A stretch of DNA of 64,000 bases. It comes from CAVYTF01 sp963708205 (GTDB taxonomy: Bacteria > Bacteroidota > Bacteroidia > Chitinophagales > Chitinophagaceae). How positions within the stretch are numbered: the stretch's first letter is position 1; every line of letters starts with the position of its first letter. The translations under genes were made by a program, and so were the position numbers. The DNA is taken from positions 1,922,001-1,986,000 of the forward strand of contig OY970196.1 in NCBI GenBank assembly GCA_963708205.1. Reading direction: 5' to 3'. Below the pieces are notes generated by a model. The model was not told where the DNA came from and made no database searches. It worked only from the letters and a program-made list of their open reading frames with translations. Of this stretch, positions 9,685 through 19,074 are shown one piece after another.

Positions 9685-12087
9685 ATGATTAAAATATACT
9701 GTGTCATTCTTTTTATTTTTTTCTTATTTTCCGCTAAGGCACAACAATTACCGGGTAAGAAAACTTTACTTCCAAATGGCTGGAGCTTAACGCCTGCGGG
9801 TAAAAGCTTGCAGCTTGGCGATCTTCCTTTGAACATTGCTGTTTCACGCACCGGGAAATTTCTTGCAGTCACCAATAATGGCGAAAGCACACAAAGCATT
9901 GAATTGATAGATGGTTTTCATGACAGGATGCTTGACAGTGTTGGTATTGATAAAAGCTGGCTCGGCTTGAAGTTCAGCGCTGATGAAAATTATCTGTATG
10001 CAAGCGGAGGAAATGATAACTGCATTTGGAAATACGCAATTGAAAATAGCAAGCTTGTTTTAACCGACAGTATAAAGCTGGGCAAAAAATGGCCTTATAA
10101 AATTTCTCCCGCAGGGTTTGATATTGATGATGCAAAGCAAAAATTGTATGTCGTGACAAAAGAAAGCGGTGATCTTTATATCGCTGATCTTTTATCGAAA
10201 AAAATTGATTCTATATATCTTGGTGCCGAAGCTTATACCTGTTTATTATCTCCCTTAAAAACTGAATTATACATATCGCTTTGGGGTGGTGACAAAATTC
10301 TTGTTTACAATATTCTTCAAAAAAAGATTACTGATTCTATAAAAGTTGGAAGCAATCCAAATGATATTTGTTTATCAAAAAATGGAACATGGCTGTATGT
10401 GTGCAATGCAAATGACAACAGTGTTTCTGTGATAAATATTAAAAAGCGAAAGCTGGTAGAAACGTTGAACACTGCTTTGTATCCCAACGCGCCCGTGGGT
10501 TCTACACCAAATAGTGTTGCATTGAGCGCGGATGAAAAGACCTTGTACATCGCCAATGCAGATAATAATTGTCTTGCAGTTTTTGATGTCAGTACGCCGG
10601 GAGAAAGCCGCAGCAAAGGTTTTATTCCTGTTGGCTGGTATCCAACCTGTGTACGTGTTGTGGATACTAAAATTTATGTAGCAAACGGCAAAGGGCTTAC
10701 ATCACTGCCCAATGCTCCTTTCGATCCGTTTAAAACACATTCTAAAATTGGATATCAAAAAGGTGATAACGATAAATGGTATATCGGCGGTTTATTCAAA
10801 GGAACATTGAGTATCATTAATACACCAACAGCACAGCAGCTTAGTAAATATTCACAGCTTGTTTATGAGAATACACCTTACAAAAAGCAACAGGAAAAAA
10901 AGGCCGATGGAGAAGCCGGAAACCCAATGCCGATGCATGTTGGGGACACTTCACCCATAAAATATGTTTTCTACATCATCAAAGAAAACAGAACATATGA
11001 CCAGGTGCTTGGTGATGTGCCTGAAGGAAACGGTGATATAAGCCTTGTTTTATTTGGTCAAAAAATTACGCCTAATGAACATGCCATTGTAAAAGACTTT
11101 GTGCTGCTTGATAATTTTTATGTAAATGCCGAAGTGAGTGAAGACGGGCACAACTGGAGTATGGGCGCTTATGCAACCGACTTTCTTGAAAAGAGTTGGC
11201 CAACTTTTTACGGCGGACGCGGAGGATATTATGATGGTGAGGGAACAAGACCTGTTGCCAACAATAAAATTTACATCTGGGATGATTGCAAGAAGTCGCA
11301 TGTTTCTTATCGCACGTATGGAGAATTTGCAGATAATTTTAAAGCAAATATCCCGGTATTGAAAAATCATTTATGTCCTTACTATACACCATGGGATCTT
11401 TCTGTGCGTGATACCACAAGGTACTATGAATGGCAAAGAGAGTTCGATTCGCTTGTCGCAAAAAATGCATTGCCGCATTTTAATTCACTCCGTTTCTCTA
11501 ATGATCATACAAGTGGTTTAGGAAAAAATAAACCATCTCCTTTTGCACAGGTTGCAGATAATGATCTTGCAGTAGGAATGTTTCTGCAGCATTTGAGTGA
11601 AAGCCCTGTCTGGCAACAAAGTGTTGTTTTTATTTTGGAAGATGATGCACAGGATGGTCCTGACCATGTTGATGCACATCGCAGCACTGCATACATTGCA
11701 GGAGGTTTTGTAAAAAGAAATTTTGTTGATCATACAATGTACTCAACAGCATCCATGCTTCGAACGATTGAACTAATTCTTGGTATGCCGCCAATGAGCC
11801 AATACGATGCTGCTGCAACGCCTATGTGGCGCTGTTTTGCAAAGAATGCAAACCTTTCTGTTTACCAGGCAAAACCTGAAACAATTGATCTCAATGATAA
11901 AAATGTTGCAACAAATTTATGGCAGTTGAAAAGCGAAACATTTGATCTTTCAAAAGAAGACCGCATACCGGATGATGAGTTTACGGAAGTTGTCTGGAAA
12001 GCGGTAAAAGGAGAAAATGCAATTGTGCCGGCTCCAACTCATGCTGCTTTTTTGAAATCTGACAAGGATGATGATGACAAAAAGTAA
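9685..12087 (+). CDS. secreted YncE-like beta-propeller fused to an alkaline-phosphatase-family phosphoesterase
   Basis: 800 residues from the ATG at 9685, chosen because it begins a good signal peptide (MIKIYCVILFIFFLFSAKAQ). Residues about 30-390 hold repeated beta-propeller blades with YVTN-like motifs, for example NGTWLYVCNANDNSVSVINI and DEKTLYIANADNNCLAVFDV. Residues about 440-770 form a phosphoesterase domain of the phospholipase C/AlkP type: YIIKENRTYDQVLGD, DGHNWSMGAYATDF, LRFSNDHTSG, and FILEDDAQDGPDHVDAHRST with likely metal ligands. Proteins with this two-domain layout are common in Bacteroidota; their substrate is not established. It is probably periplasmic or outer-membrane associated. 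The acidic C-terminus ends DKDDDDKK. It is a single-gene unit closed by the downstream hairpin. Confidence 0.85.
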   Translation: MIKIYCVILFIFFLFSAKAQQLPGKKTLLPNGWSLTPAGKSLQLGDLPLNIAVSRTGKFLAVTNNGESTQSIELIDGFHDRMLDSVGIDKSWLGLKFSADENYLYASGGNDNCIWKYAIENSKLVLTDSIKLGKKWPYKISPAGFDIDDAKQKLYVVTKESGDLYIADLLSKKIDSIYLGAEAYTCLLSPLKTELYISLWGGDKILVYNILQKKITDSIKVGSNPNDICLSKNGTWLYVCNANDNSVSVINIKKRKLVETLNTALYPNAPVGSTPNSVALSADEKTLYIANADNNCLAVFDVSTPGESRSKGFIPVGWYPTCVRVVDTKIYVANGKGLTSLPNAPFDPFKTHSKIGYQKGDNDKWYIGGLFKGTLSIINTPTAQQLSKYSQLVYENTPYKKQQEKKADGEAGNPMPMHVGDTSPIKYVFYIIKENRTYDQVLGDVPEGNGDISLVLFGQKITPNEHAIVKDFVLLDNFYVNAEVSEDGHNWSMGAYATDFLEKSWPTFYGGRGGYYDGEGTRPVANNKIYIWDDCKKSHVSYRTYGEFADNFKANIPVLKNHLCPYYTPWDLSVRDTTRYYEWQREFDSLVAKNALPHFNSLRFSNDHTSGLGKNKPSPFAQVADNDLAVGMFLQHLSESPVWQQSVVFILEDDAQDGPDHVDAHRSTAYIAGGFVKRNFVDHTMYSTASMLRTIELILGMPPMSQYDAAATPMWRCFAKNANLSVYQAKPETIDLNDKNVATNLWQLKSETFDLSKEDRIPDDEFTEVVWKAVKGENAIVPAPTHAAFLKSDKDDDDKK

Positions 12088-12168
12088 CTCAAATTTTCTT
12101 TTAGAGATTTGATGTGTTGGTGCGGGAAATACTGGGAAACCACTTGCTTGTTTCGAACTGCTAAAATA

Positions 12169-12191
12169 AAAGGCTGATGTTTTCAGCCTTT
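12169..12191. terminator. bidirectional intrinsic terminator
   Basis: AAAGGCTGA/TCAGCCTTT with a 5-base loop, lying between the converging phosphoesterase gene and the acidic-protein gene. It has a T-rich run on the minus strand and a weaker one on the plus strand. Confidence 0.75.
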
Positions 12192-12213
12192 ATTGTCTCA
12201 ATGTTTTTTAAAA

Positions 12214-12516
12214 TTAACTTTCATCACCCTCCTCACTCTCAGCGTCATCATCGTCAGTATCCTCGTCTGATTGAGGATTTTCTTCATCATCTTCATCAGA
12301 ATTTAATAAATCGTTGTCAGTATCGCCTCGATTTTCTTCATCTGAATCCACGTCATCTTCATCAATATCTTCGTCCGAATCTATAATATCTTCATCCGCA
12401 TTTTCACCGTCATCAACATCATCGGAATCCGGAGCAGGCACAAGTGCAGAAGTTGCAAGTGGATGATTGAGCTCTTCATTCAGATCATCTTTTGATAAAT
12501 TTTCTTGAGGTTTCAT
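12214..12516 (-). CDS. small highly acidic low-complexity protein
   Basis: 100 residues from the ATG at 12516 (MKPQENLSKDDLNEELNHPL). An ATG at 12603 would add 29 basic residues that look unrelated and is less likely. From about residue 30 the sequence is almost only Asp, Glu, Ser and Asn, in loose repeats of the type DSDEDIDEDD and NSDEDDEEN. There is no signal peptide, no membrane segment and no recognised domain. The tail is probably disordered and may bind cations or basic proteins; this is inference. It is divergent from the Oar-like receptor and ends at a shared terminator. Its reality rests on the clean start, the terminator and the absence of a better reading. Confidence 0.6.
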   Translation of the reverse strand: MKPQENLSKDDLNEELNHPLATSALVPAPDSDDVDDGENADEDIIDSDEDIDEDDVDSDEENRGDTDNDLLNSDEDDEENPQSDEDTDDDDAESEEGDES

Positions 12517-12710
12517 AATTTTATTTTTTAAAAATCCTTCAAGATTAAAGCCAAAACATAAATGTAAATTCTCTATGCGGGCTTTAATTGAAATGCTTTT
12601 CAATCCAACACGTCGTTTAGTAAAATATTATTCTCTCTTAATAATTTCATAACGTAAAGTTGAAAAATAAGTAAAATACGAGTAGGAGTTTTGCAAAAAA
12701 TCGTACTCAT

Positions 12711-15700
12711 ATGAGAAAGTTAACTTACCTTTTTACACCATTTTTTCTGTGCTTCTTTTTTTATGTAAATCTCATTGCACAGGAAACTACTTCAGAAATT
12801 GCCGGAACGGTTACTGATGGAAAAGATCCCTTATCCGGCGCAACCATTACAGTCTTTAATGTTCCCACGGGAACAAAGTACACGACTATTACAAGAAAAG
12901 ATGGACGTTATAATTTACCGGGATTGAGAATTGGCGGTCCTTATACTGTTACGGTTGATTATGTAGGTTTTAAAGAAGAAAAACAGGAAAATGTAAATTT
13001 AGTTTTGGGTGAAGAATTCAATGCAAGCTTTACACTCACTTCTCAATCTCAGGACCTTGCTGCTGTAACCATAACCTCAACAACACAGAACAAAATTTTC
13101 AATAATGCTCATACAGGCAGCCAGGAAATTATTACGCGAGCACAAATAGAGCAATTGCCAACTATCAACCGATCAATTTCAGATTTTACAAGACTTGAGC
13201 CAACTGCTGCATCAACTTCTTTCGGTACCAGCTTTGGCGGCAGAAGCGCACAATACAATAATATTACTGTGGATGGTGCTAACTTTAATAATGGATTCGG
13301 ACTTTCCAGTACTCTCGGGGGTCAGGCAGGCGCGCAACCGATCAGTTTGGAAGCGATTGATCAGATCCAGGTAAACGTTTCTCCTTATGATGTTAGACAA
13401 GGTGATTTTACAGGAGCAGGTATCAATACAGTAACTAAAAGTGGCACCAATCAATTTCGCGGTAATGTATATACTTATTTAAAAGGTCCGGGAACTGAAG
13501 GTTATAATGTAGAAGATTTGACCATAGCAAAATCACCATTCAGTTTTTATACGAGGGGCGCATCATTGGGAGGTCCAATCATTAAAAACAAACTTTTCTT
13601 CTTTGCAAATTATGAGCAGGTAAAACAAACTGCGCCTGCTTACACTGTGGTAGCAAATACTGCTTCACTTTCACCCAGCGCTGGTTCTGTATCTCAGGCA
13701 AATGCAGATACACTTAATGCTTTAGCTGCTTTTCTTAGATCAAAATTCGGTTATGATCCGGGCGCCTTCGAAGGATATTCTTTTGCTTCAGAAAGTAAAA
13801 AGCTTACTGCAAGAATTGACTGGAATATCAATACAAAAAGTACCCTAACGCTTAAATATAACAGCTTAAGATCTTATGCAGAACAACCACAGAGTACAAG
13901 CCGTGCAGGCAGCGGTTTTGTAAAAGGACCTGCCTATCAAAATTATACGTATGGATTGCCTTTCAGCGGAAGCAAATATGTAATCAACAATAATTTTGAT
14001 ATTTACCTGGCGGAATTAAATACGAGATTCAACAAAAATCTTTCAAACAAATTCCAGGTAGGTTATACAAGAGAAAGAGACCCCAGAGCACCGGGCGTTC
14101 CGGGAACAACAATGCCGATGGTTGATATTTTAAATGGATCAGGCAATACATACGGCACCAACATTTACACCTCATTCGGTTATGAAACTTATACTTATAA
14201 TAATCTTATCAATACAGATGTGTACCAGTTGTCTGATATAGCCACGTTATACAAAGGCTCGCATGAAATAACATTCGGCACACAGGATTATTCAAGAAAA
14301 TATGCCGATGCTTTTGTTCCCGATTTTGCAGGTGGTTATCAATTCCCTTCTTTAGATGCGTTTTATAATGCCGTAAATGGAATAGGAACACCTGTCGATA
14401 AATATTATCAGCAATGGTCAAATATTCCTGGTGGAGCATTTCCCTTTTATTATGCAGGTTCAACAGAACTTGGTCTTTTTATCCAGGATAAATGGCGCGC
14501 TTCACACAACTTCACATTAACTTATGGATTAAGATATGATATGACGATTTATAAATCTCTGTTTCTTGATAATCCCTTCTTCGATGCTTTAACTTTTAAA
14601 AATGGCGCTTCTTATAATATTGGTAAAGCACCCGGAAATGCCATCATATTATCTCCGCGTGTAGGTTTTAACTGGGATATAAAAGGAGATAGAAGCGCAC
14701 AATTAAGAGGTGGTTTTGGAGTATTTTCAGGTCCTCCTCCTTTTGTTTGGCTGGCAAACCAGGGCGGCAATAATGGGGTGCTTATCGCAGGCGGTAATTT
14801 CACGAATGTGCCTTTTACAGACAATGCAATTGCAAATCCTCCGGCAGGTGTTAATACAACTCCGCCATCAAAGGTTGTCAGCGCAGCAAGCTATGGAGCT
14901 GCAGTTACGGATCCAAATTTTAAATATCCAACTGTTTGGAAATCCAGCCTGGCGCTCGATAAAAAAGTAGTTGATGACTGGATTTTAACGCTGGAAGGGT
15001 CTTATTCTAAAGATATAAATGCAGTTTATTTTTCAAATCTTAATTTAAATGAAAGCAATGGATTTGCTCTTGCCGGCGCAGACAATAGGATTCGTTATAC
15101 AACTGCCTTTAACTCAAACGGTACAGATGGACCGACAAGTACGCCAAATAACAGCAATAAATATTATTACGGCACTACTGATACGGTTCCTAATTTAAGC
15201 AGTGCTATTTTAATGAAAAATGCTTCTGAAGGGTTTGAGTATAATGCAACAATAAGAATTCAAAAAAACTTCCGTCATTTATTTTTGAGTGCGGCTTATA
15301 CTTATAGCAAAGCGAAAAATATAGCAACAGGTGGCAGTACAGCTTCATCTCTCTGGAGTGGCAGACCTGTTGGAAACGCGGATCCTAATGCGCCAAATTT
15401 AGCCTATGCAGATTATTACCAGCCCAGCCGTGTAATTGCCTATGCTTCTTACAGGTTTGAATATGGCAAACATTTCGCAACTTGTTTCGGTGCAGTTTTT
15501 CAAGCTGCTCCATCCGGTGTTGGCTCCTATACTTATGCAGGCGATCTTAATGGTGATGGTAACAGCGGCAATGATCTGATTTATATTCCCAGAAATGCAA
15601 GCGAAATTAATTTGATCGACGCAGGATCGTATGATAAAACTGCTCATACAGGTGTAACCACCGGCACGGCAACTGATCCGAGAACTGCTGCACAAATATG

Positions 15701-16118
15701 GACACAATTAAATAATTTCATTAACCAGGATCATTATTTATCTTCTCATCGCGGACAATATGTACAGGCAAATGCTGTGGTATTTCCTTATTATAAAGAT
15801 GTGGACTTAAATATTACGCAGGATATTTACATCTATACAAAAACAAGATCAGAGACTGATAAACATACTTTGCGCTTTTCTCTTGATCTGATAAATGCAG
15901 GTAACTTCTTCAATAGAAACTGGGGACTTTTAAAACAACAAACTACAGCAACTCCTTTAACTTTTGAAGGCATGGCAGCAGACGGCAGAACACCATTGTT
16001 CTCTTTTCCTTTTGCAGATCCTGCCAATGAAGTGCCGCTTACCAGCAGCTTTACAAATAATACTTCGATTGTTTCACGCTGGCAAATGCAATTTGGAATA
16101 AAATATCTTTTTAATTAG
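12711..16118 (+). CDS. Oar-like TonB-dependent outer-membrane receptor
   Basis: 1135 residues. A signal peptide (residues 1-23, ending LIAQ) is followed by a carboxypeptidase-regulatory-like domain (about 25-110; ISGTVTDG-type strand EIAGTVTDGKDPLSGATITV), a plug domain (about 120-240; NNITVDGANFNNGFGLS and VRQGDFTGAGINTVTKSGTN) and a long beta-barrel that ends in FGIKYLFN with a C-terminal aromatic pair. The closest named family is Oar, first described in Myxococcus, and its many Bacteroidota relatives. It differs from the two receptors further right, which are shorter and of another subfamily. No SusD partner follows, so polysaccharide import is not indicated. The cargo is unknown. It is transcribed alone. 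Confidence 0.9.
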   Translation: MRKLTYLFTPFFLCFFFYVNLIAQETTSEIAGTVTDGKDPLSGATITVFNVPTGTKYTTITRKDGRYNLPGLRIGGPYTVTVDYVGFKEEKQENVNLVLGEEFNASFTLTSQSQDLAAVTITSTTQNKIFNNAHTGSQEIITRAQIEQLPTINRSISDFTRLEPTAASTSFGTSFGGRSAQYNNITVDGANFNNGFGLSSTLGGQAGAQPISLEAIDQIQVNVSPYDVRQGDFTGAGINTVTKSGTNQFRGNVYTYLKGPGTEGYNVEDLTIAKSPFSFYTRGASLGGPIIKNKLFFFANYEQVKQTAPAYTVVANTASLSPSAGSVSQANADTLNALAAFLRSKFGYDPGAFEGYSFASESKKLTARIDWNINTKSTLTLKYNSLRSYAEQPQSTSRAGSGFVKGPAYQNYTYGLPFSGSKYVINNNFDIYLAELNTRFNKNLSNKFQVGYTRERDPRAPGVPGTTMPMVDILNGSGNTYGTNIYTSFGYETYTYNNLINTDVYQLSDIATLYKGSHEITFGTQDYSRKYADAFVPDFAGGYQFPSLDAFYNAVNGIGTPVDKYYQQWSNIPGGAFPFYYAGSTELGLFIQDKWRASHNFTLTYGLRYDMTIYKSLFLDNPFFDALTFKNGASYNIGKAPGNAIILSPRVGFNWDIKGDRSAQLRGGFGVFSGPPPFVWLANQGGNNGVLIAGGNFTNVPFTDNAIANPPAGVNTTPPSKVVSAASYGAAVTDPNFKYPTVWKSSLALDKKVVDDWILTLEGSYSKDINAVYFSNLNLNESNGFALAGADNRIRYTTAFNSNGTDGPTSTPNNSNKYYYGTTDTVPNLSSAILMKNASEGFEYNATIRIQKNFRHLFLSAAYTYSKAKNIATGGSTASSLWSGRPVGNADPNAPNLAYADYYQPSRVIAYASYRFEYGKHFATCFGAVFQAAPSGVGSYTYAGDLNGDGNSGNDLIYIPRNASEINLIDAGSYDKTAHTGVTTGTATDPRTAAQIWTQLNNFINQDHYLSSHRGQYVQANAVVFPYYKDVDLNITQDIYIYTKTRSETDKHTLRFSLDLINAGNFFNRNWGLLKQQTTATPLTFEGMAADGRTPLFSFPFADPANEVPLTSSFTNNTSIVSRWQMQFGIKYLFN

Positions 16119-16152
16119 AAAGATGGAGTTTGTGTTGGAGTGAGATGTGGCT

Positions 16153-16172
16153 GTTACTCTAAAAATAGTAAC
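16153..16172. terminator. weak hairpin between converging genes
   Basis: GTTACT/AGTAAC with an 8-base loop between the stops of the Oar-like receptor and the Fur-family gene. It has only 6 pairs and no clear T run, so function is uncertain. Confidence 0.35.
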
Positions 16173-16186
16173 TAAGTATATTTGAA

Positions 16187-16630
16187 TTACTTATTAACTT
16201 TCTTCAACTGGCAAGTTTCACAAAGTCCGTTCATAAATAAATTAAAATTCATCATGGCATATCCTTCGGGGACTTCAATATGTTGATGTAATAAAGAAAT
16301 ATCGTTTATAGCCCCGCATTTTATACACTTGAACTTTGCAACAGGAAGAACAGGTATTATTTTACTATCTTTTTCCGAGTTGGGATAAAAGAAATAATAA
16401 GGCATCCTTTGAATGTCAACAAATTTTAGTAAGATGTTTTTTTTCGTCATTGTCAGAAGCGTTCTGTAAATAGTAGAGCGGCTAAAGCTTGGGTCAACAC
16501 TTTTAACAATCGTATTCAAACTGATCCATGAAGAAGAATTATAAAACAGTGACAGGATTTCCAACCTGGGCATAGTTGCTGACAGCTGCTTGTCTTTTAG
16601 AAATTGTGTCAAAACGCTATCTTTAAACAT
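16187..16630 (-). CDS. divergent Fur-family regulator lacking the usual sensing histidines
   Basis: 147 residues. The winged-helix part is recognisable (SFSRSTIYRTLLTMTKKNIL, residues 48-67), as are two CxxC pairs, Cys102/Cys105 and Cys137/Cys140, which hold the structural zinc in Fur proteins. The histidine-rich segment that normally precedes the first CxxC and forms the regulatory metal site is missing; here the residues read PVLPVAKFKC. The conserved histidine before the last CxxC is also absent (NFNLFMNGLC). It lies 18 bases after the TonB receptor gene and is the last gene of the cluster. It may sense something other than the usual metal, or act constitutively; both are inference. Confidence 0.8.
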   Translation of the reverse strand: MFKDSVLTQFLKDKQLSATMPRLEILSLFYNSSSWISLNTIVKSVDPSFSRSTIYRTLLTMTKKNILLKFVDIQRMPYYFFYPNSEKDSKIIPVLPVAKFKCIKCGAINDISLLHQHIEVPEGYAMMNFNLFMNGLCETCQLKKVNK

Positions 16631-16648
16631 ACCAACTCGTTTAGAGTT

Positions 16649-19018
16649 TTAAAGGTTTTTCTTACCAAATTCAAGCGGGATAAGAAGCCGTACACTTATA
16701 TTTCTACCAAGATCATCAACGAAATAGCGGAACCTGTTTAGATAATCACGATAGGCAACATTTGTAAGGTTTGTAACCGTTAAATTAAAATCCATGTATT
16801 GATGCCTGAATGGTACAGACCATCCAATTTCTGCTCCCCACAAATCATATCCCGGCGGCGGCGCAACATAATCGCTGTTTATAGGAACACGACCCTGACG
16901 GGATACACCTAAGTTAGTGATGCCTGCAAAAAAATTTTTCCATTTACCGATGGAATCCCAATGGTAGCGTATAGAATTATCAAACCTGTCAGCAGGAATA
17001 TAAACAAGCCAGTCGTGTGTTGTAAGATTTCTTGCCCTAACGATAGAAGTTTTAGAAACAAGAGAAAAATGTGAATTGATATTATAGGTGATACTGAGAT
17101 CAACCCCCTGAAACAGGGCATTAACCTGGGTATAATTGTATGCCGGGAAAGCGCCTTCCAGCGTTTGCACCGGAAGGCTATCCGGTTTCAAGTAAATGTA
17201 ATGGTTGTAATAATTGATATAATAACCGGCTTCTACAGCAACCTTATTGGTTGCATAGATAAAAGATAATTCGTTATTAAAGGCTTTCTCTAAAGTTAAC
17301 GCGGAATCGCCTATTTCATAAGAAGCAGCACTTTGGTGAATGCCATTTGCAAAAAGCTCTATGACCTGCGGAGGTCGCCAGGCTGTACCAAAATTATACA
17401 TTGCAGTCAGGTGATCATTAAATTTATATTGAACACCTGCATCAACGGAACTCTTTTGCCAGTTGTAAGTTGGCTTTTCCTCAACAGTGGGGTTAGTGGG
17501 ATTTAAGAAATAAGCCCTCAGCCACCTGTAATCATATCTTAGTCCGGCTTCAAAAGTCCATTTCTTCACCTCATATTTTTCAATTCCAAAAATGCCTCCG
17601 CCATAATCTACAAAGTTTGGAATCAGTTGAGAATAGCTTGTTCCCTGCTCTACATTTCCATGTGTTATAAAGTTTAAACCAATACTTCCTACTATTTTAT
17701 TACCTATTCGTGGATGTTCCCAGATAAGATCGGCAGTTTGTGTATTTAATTCAAAATTTAAATCAGGTATTTTACTTGCATCCTGAATGCTATTATAAGA
17801 AGGGTCTGCGTCATATTCCTTTCGTATATCCCGCTGATAAGCATACGTAAATTCAATTTTACCGAATTTATGCGGAAGGTTTAAAAAGCCGCTCGCCTTA
17901 TACAATTTATGATTCACAGTTTGATATGGGCGCACTATACTGTAAGTAAAGCGGGCAGTATCAGAAGGTTCTGTTCTTGCAAATGCTTCATACAGATCTG
18001 AAATAGAGCCTACAACAGAAGCGGTGGCTATGCCGATCTTCGTATCAAATTCACTGTAATAGAGTTGAATATTGTATTGTTCTTTTGTGTATTGCACTGT
18101 TGCAGAATAATCATCCTCATTAAACCCGGTATTACCTAAATAATAATGAGCAGCCTGTGCATTTCCTGCTTCTTTTATTGTTCCCTGCAAACGCCAACTC
18201 AATCCATTGAGCTTTCCTTTTACAGCTTCTTCTATCATGCCGGAAGCAACACCTACTTGCCCGTTTGACATTCCAACAAGGTTAATATTTCCGTCAATGC
18301 CCGGAGCCGTTGGCATATCCTGTGGGTCAATGATCACAACACCGCCAATTGCATCAGAACCATAACGGATGCTTGCCGGACCTTTTATGATAGTGTATTT
18401 GGTTGCAATGAACGGATCAATTTCCGGTGCATGATCGTTACCCCATGTTTGTCCCTCCTGCCTTACGCCATTATTTATAATTAAAATCCTGTTGCTGTAA
18501 ACACCGTGAATCACAGGTTTGGATATGTTTGGGCCGCTTTGTATGCTGTTAACACCCGCAATGCTTTTTAATGATTCTCCCAAAGAAAGACCGCGTGTTT
18601 CTTCTATCGCAATTCCTCCAATGGTGTCTTTATTGGCAATGGTAAGCTGATCTTTTTGTAATACCTGTGTTGTTACCACAACCGTTGATAGCTGGTGCAG
18701 TTGATTTGTAAGATAGAAAACCACTGCTACATCATTTTTTAAATTCAGTACAGTATCAACAGAGTTATAACCTACATACTCTACTTTGATTCTTACAATT
18801 CCGGGACAGAGATGCTGAATAGTAAAAATGCCGCTACTGTCAGCAAAGGAATGCTGCTTGGTTTCCTGTATATAAATTGTTGCAGCTCTCAGATCAACTT
18901 TTTCAGAATCGCTTAATGAAATGCTTCCGCGGAGAGTTATTGCACAATTGTTTTGCTGCGCATGTAAAGCGGAAATACAGATCAATGAATAAAATAATGC
19001 AATCAGCTTATTTTTCAT
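16649..19018 (-). CDS. TonB-dependent receptor, probably for a metal or metal complex
   Basis: 789 residues. A signal peptide (1-20, ending LHAQ) precedes a carboxypeptidase-regulatory-like domain (about 25-110), a plug (about 115-225) and a 22-stranded type barrel ending in VRLLIPLEF. The plug carries GPNISKPVIHGVYSNRILII and then QTWGNDHAPEID, a His/Asp/Glu-bearing segment. The same motif pair occurs in the receptor at 21.3-23.8 kb, so the two are close relatives. The downstream Fur-family gene and the upstream barrel and lipoprotein genes suggest metal uptake. A strong intrinsic terminator lies between this gene and the barrel gene before it, with little room for a separate promoter. Confidence 0.88.
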   Translation of the reverse strand: MKNKLIALFYSLICISALHAQQNNCAITLRGSISLSDSEKVDLRAATIYIQETKQHSFADSSGIFTIQHLCPGIVRIKVEYVGYNSVDTVLNLKNDVAVVFYLTNQLHQLSTVVVTTQVLQKDQLTIANKDTIGGIAIEETRGLSLGESLKSIAGVNSIQSGPNISKPVIHGVYSNRILIINNGVRQEGQTWGNDHAPEIDPFIATKYTIIKGPASIRYGSDAIGGVVIIDPQDMPTAPGIDGNINLVGMSNGQVGVASGMIEEAVKGKLNGLSWRLQGTIKEAGNAQAAHYYLGNTGFNEDDYSATVQYTKEQYNIQLYYSEFDTKIGIATASVVGSISDLYEAFARTEPSDTARFTYSIVRPYQTVNHKLYKASGFLNLPHKFGKIEFTYAYQRDIRKEYDADPSYNSIQDASKIPDLNFELNTQTADLIWEHPRIGNKIVGSIGLNFITHGNVEQGTSYSQLIPNFVDYGGGIFGIEKYEVKKWTFEAGLRYDYRWLRAYFLNPTNPTVEEKPTYNWQKSSVDAGVQYKFNDHLTAMYNFGTAWRPPQVIELFANGIHQSAASYEIGDSALTLEKAFNNELSFIYATNKVAVEAGYYINYYNHYIYLKPDSLPVQTLEGAFPAYNYTQVNALFQGVDLSITYNINSHFSLVSKTSIVRARNLTTHDWLVYIPADRFDNSIRYHWDSIGKWKNFFAGITNLGVSRQGRVPINSDYVAPPPGYDLWGAEIGWSVPFRHQYMDFNLTVTNLTNVAYRDYLNRFRYFVDDLGRNISVRLLIPLEFGKKNL

Positions 19019-19033
19019 TATAATATTTTTTAT

Positions 19034-19065
19034 AAAAAAAGTCCGCTGGACAGTTCCGGCGGACT
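19034..19065 (-). terminator. intrinsic terminator/attenuator ahead of the TonB receptor gene
   Basis: AGTCCGCTGGA and TCCGGCGGACT (19040-19065) form an 11-pair stem with one G-T wobble and a CAGT loop, followed on the minus strand by seven T. It lies between the barrel gene stop (19075) and the receptor start (19018). Confidence 0.85.
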
Positions 19066-19074
19066 AAAACATAC

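Noticed and set aside
12680..12712. GAGTA/TACTC inverted repeat before the Oar-like receptor
   Set aside because: Only five pairs with a loop of about 19 bases; not distinguishable from chance.
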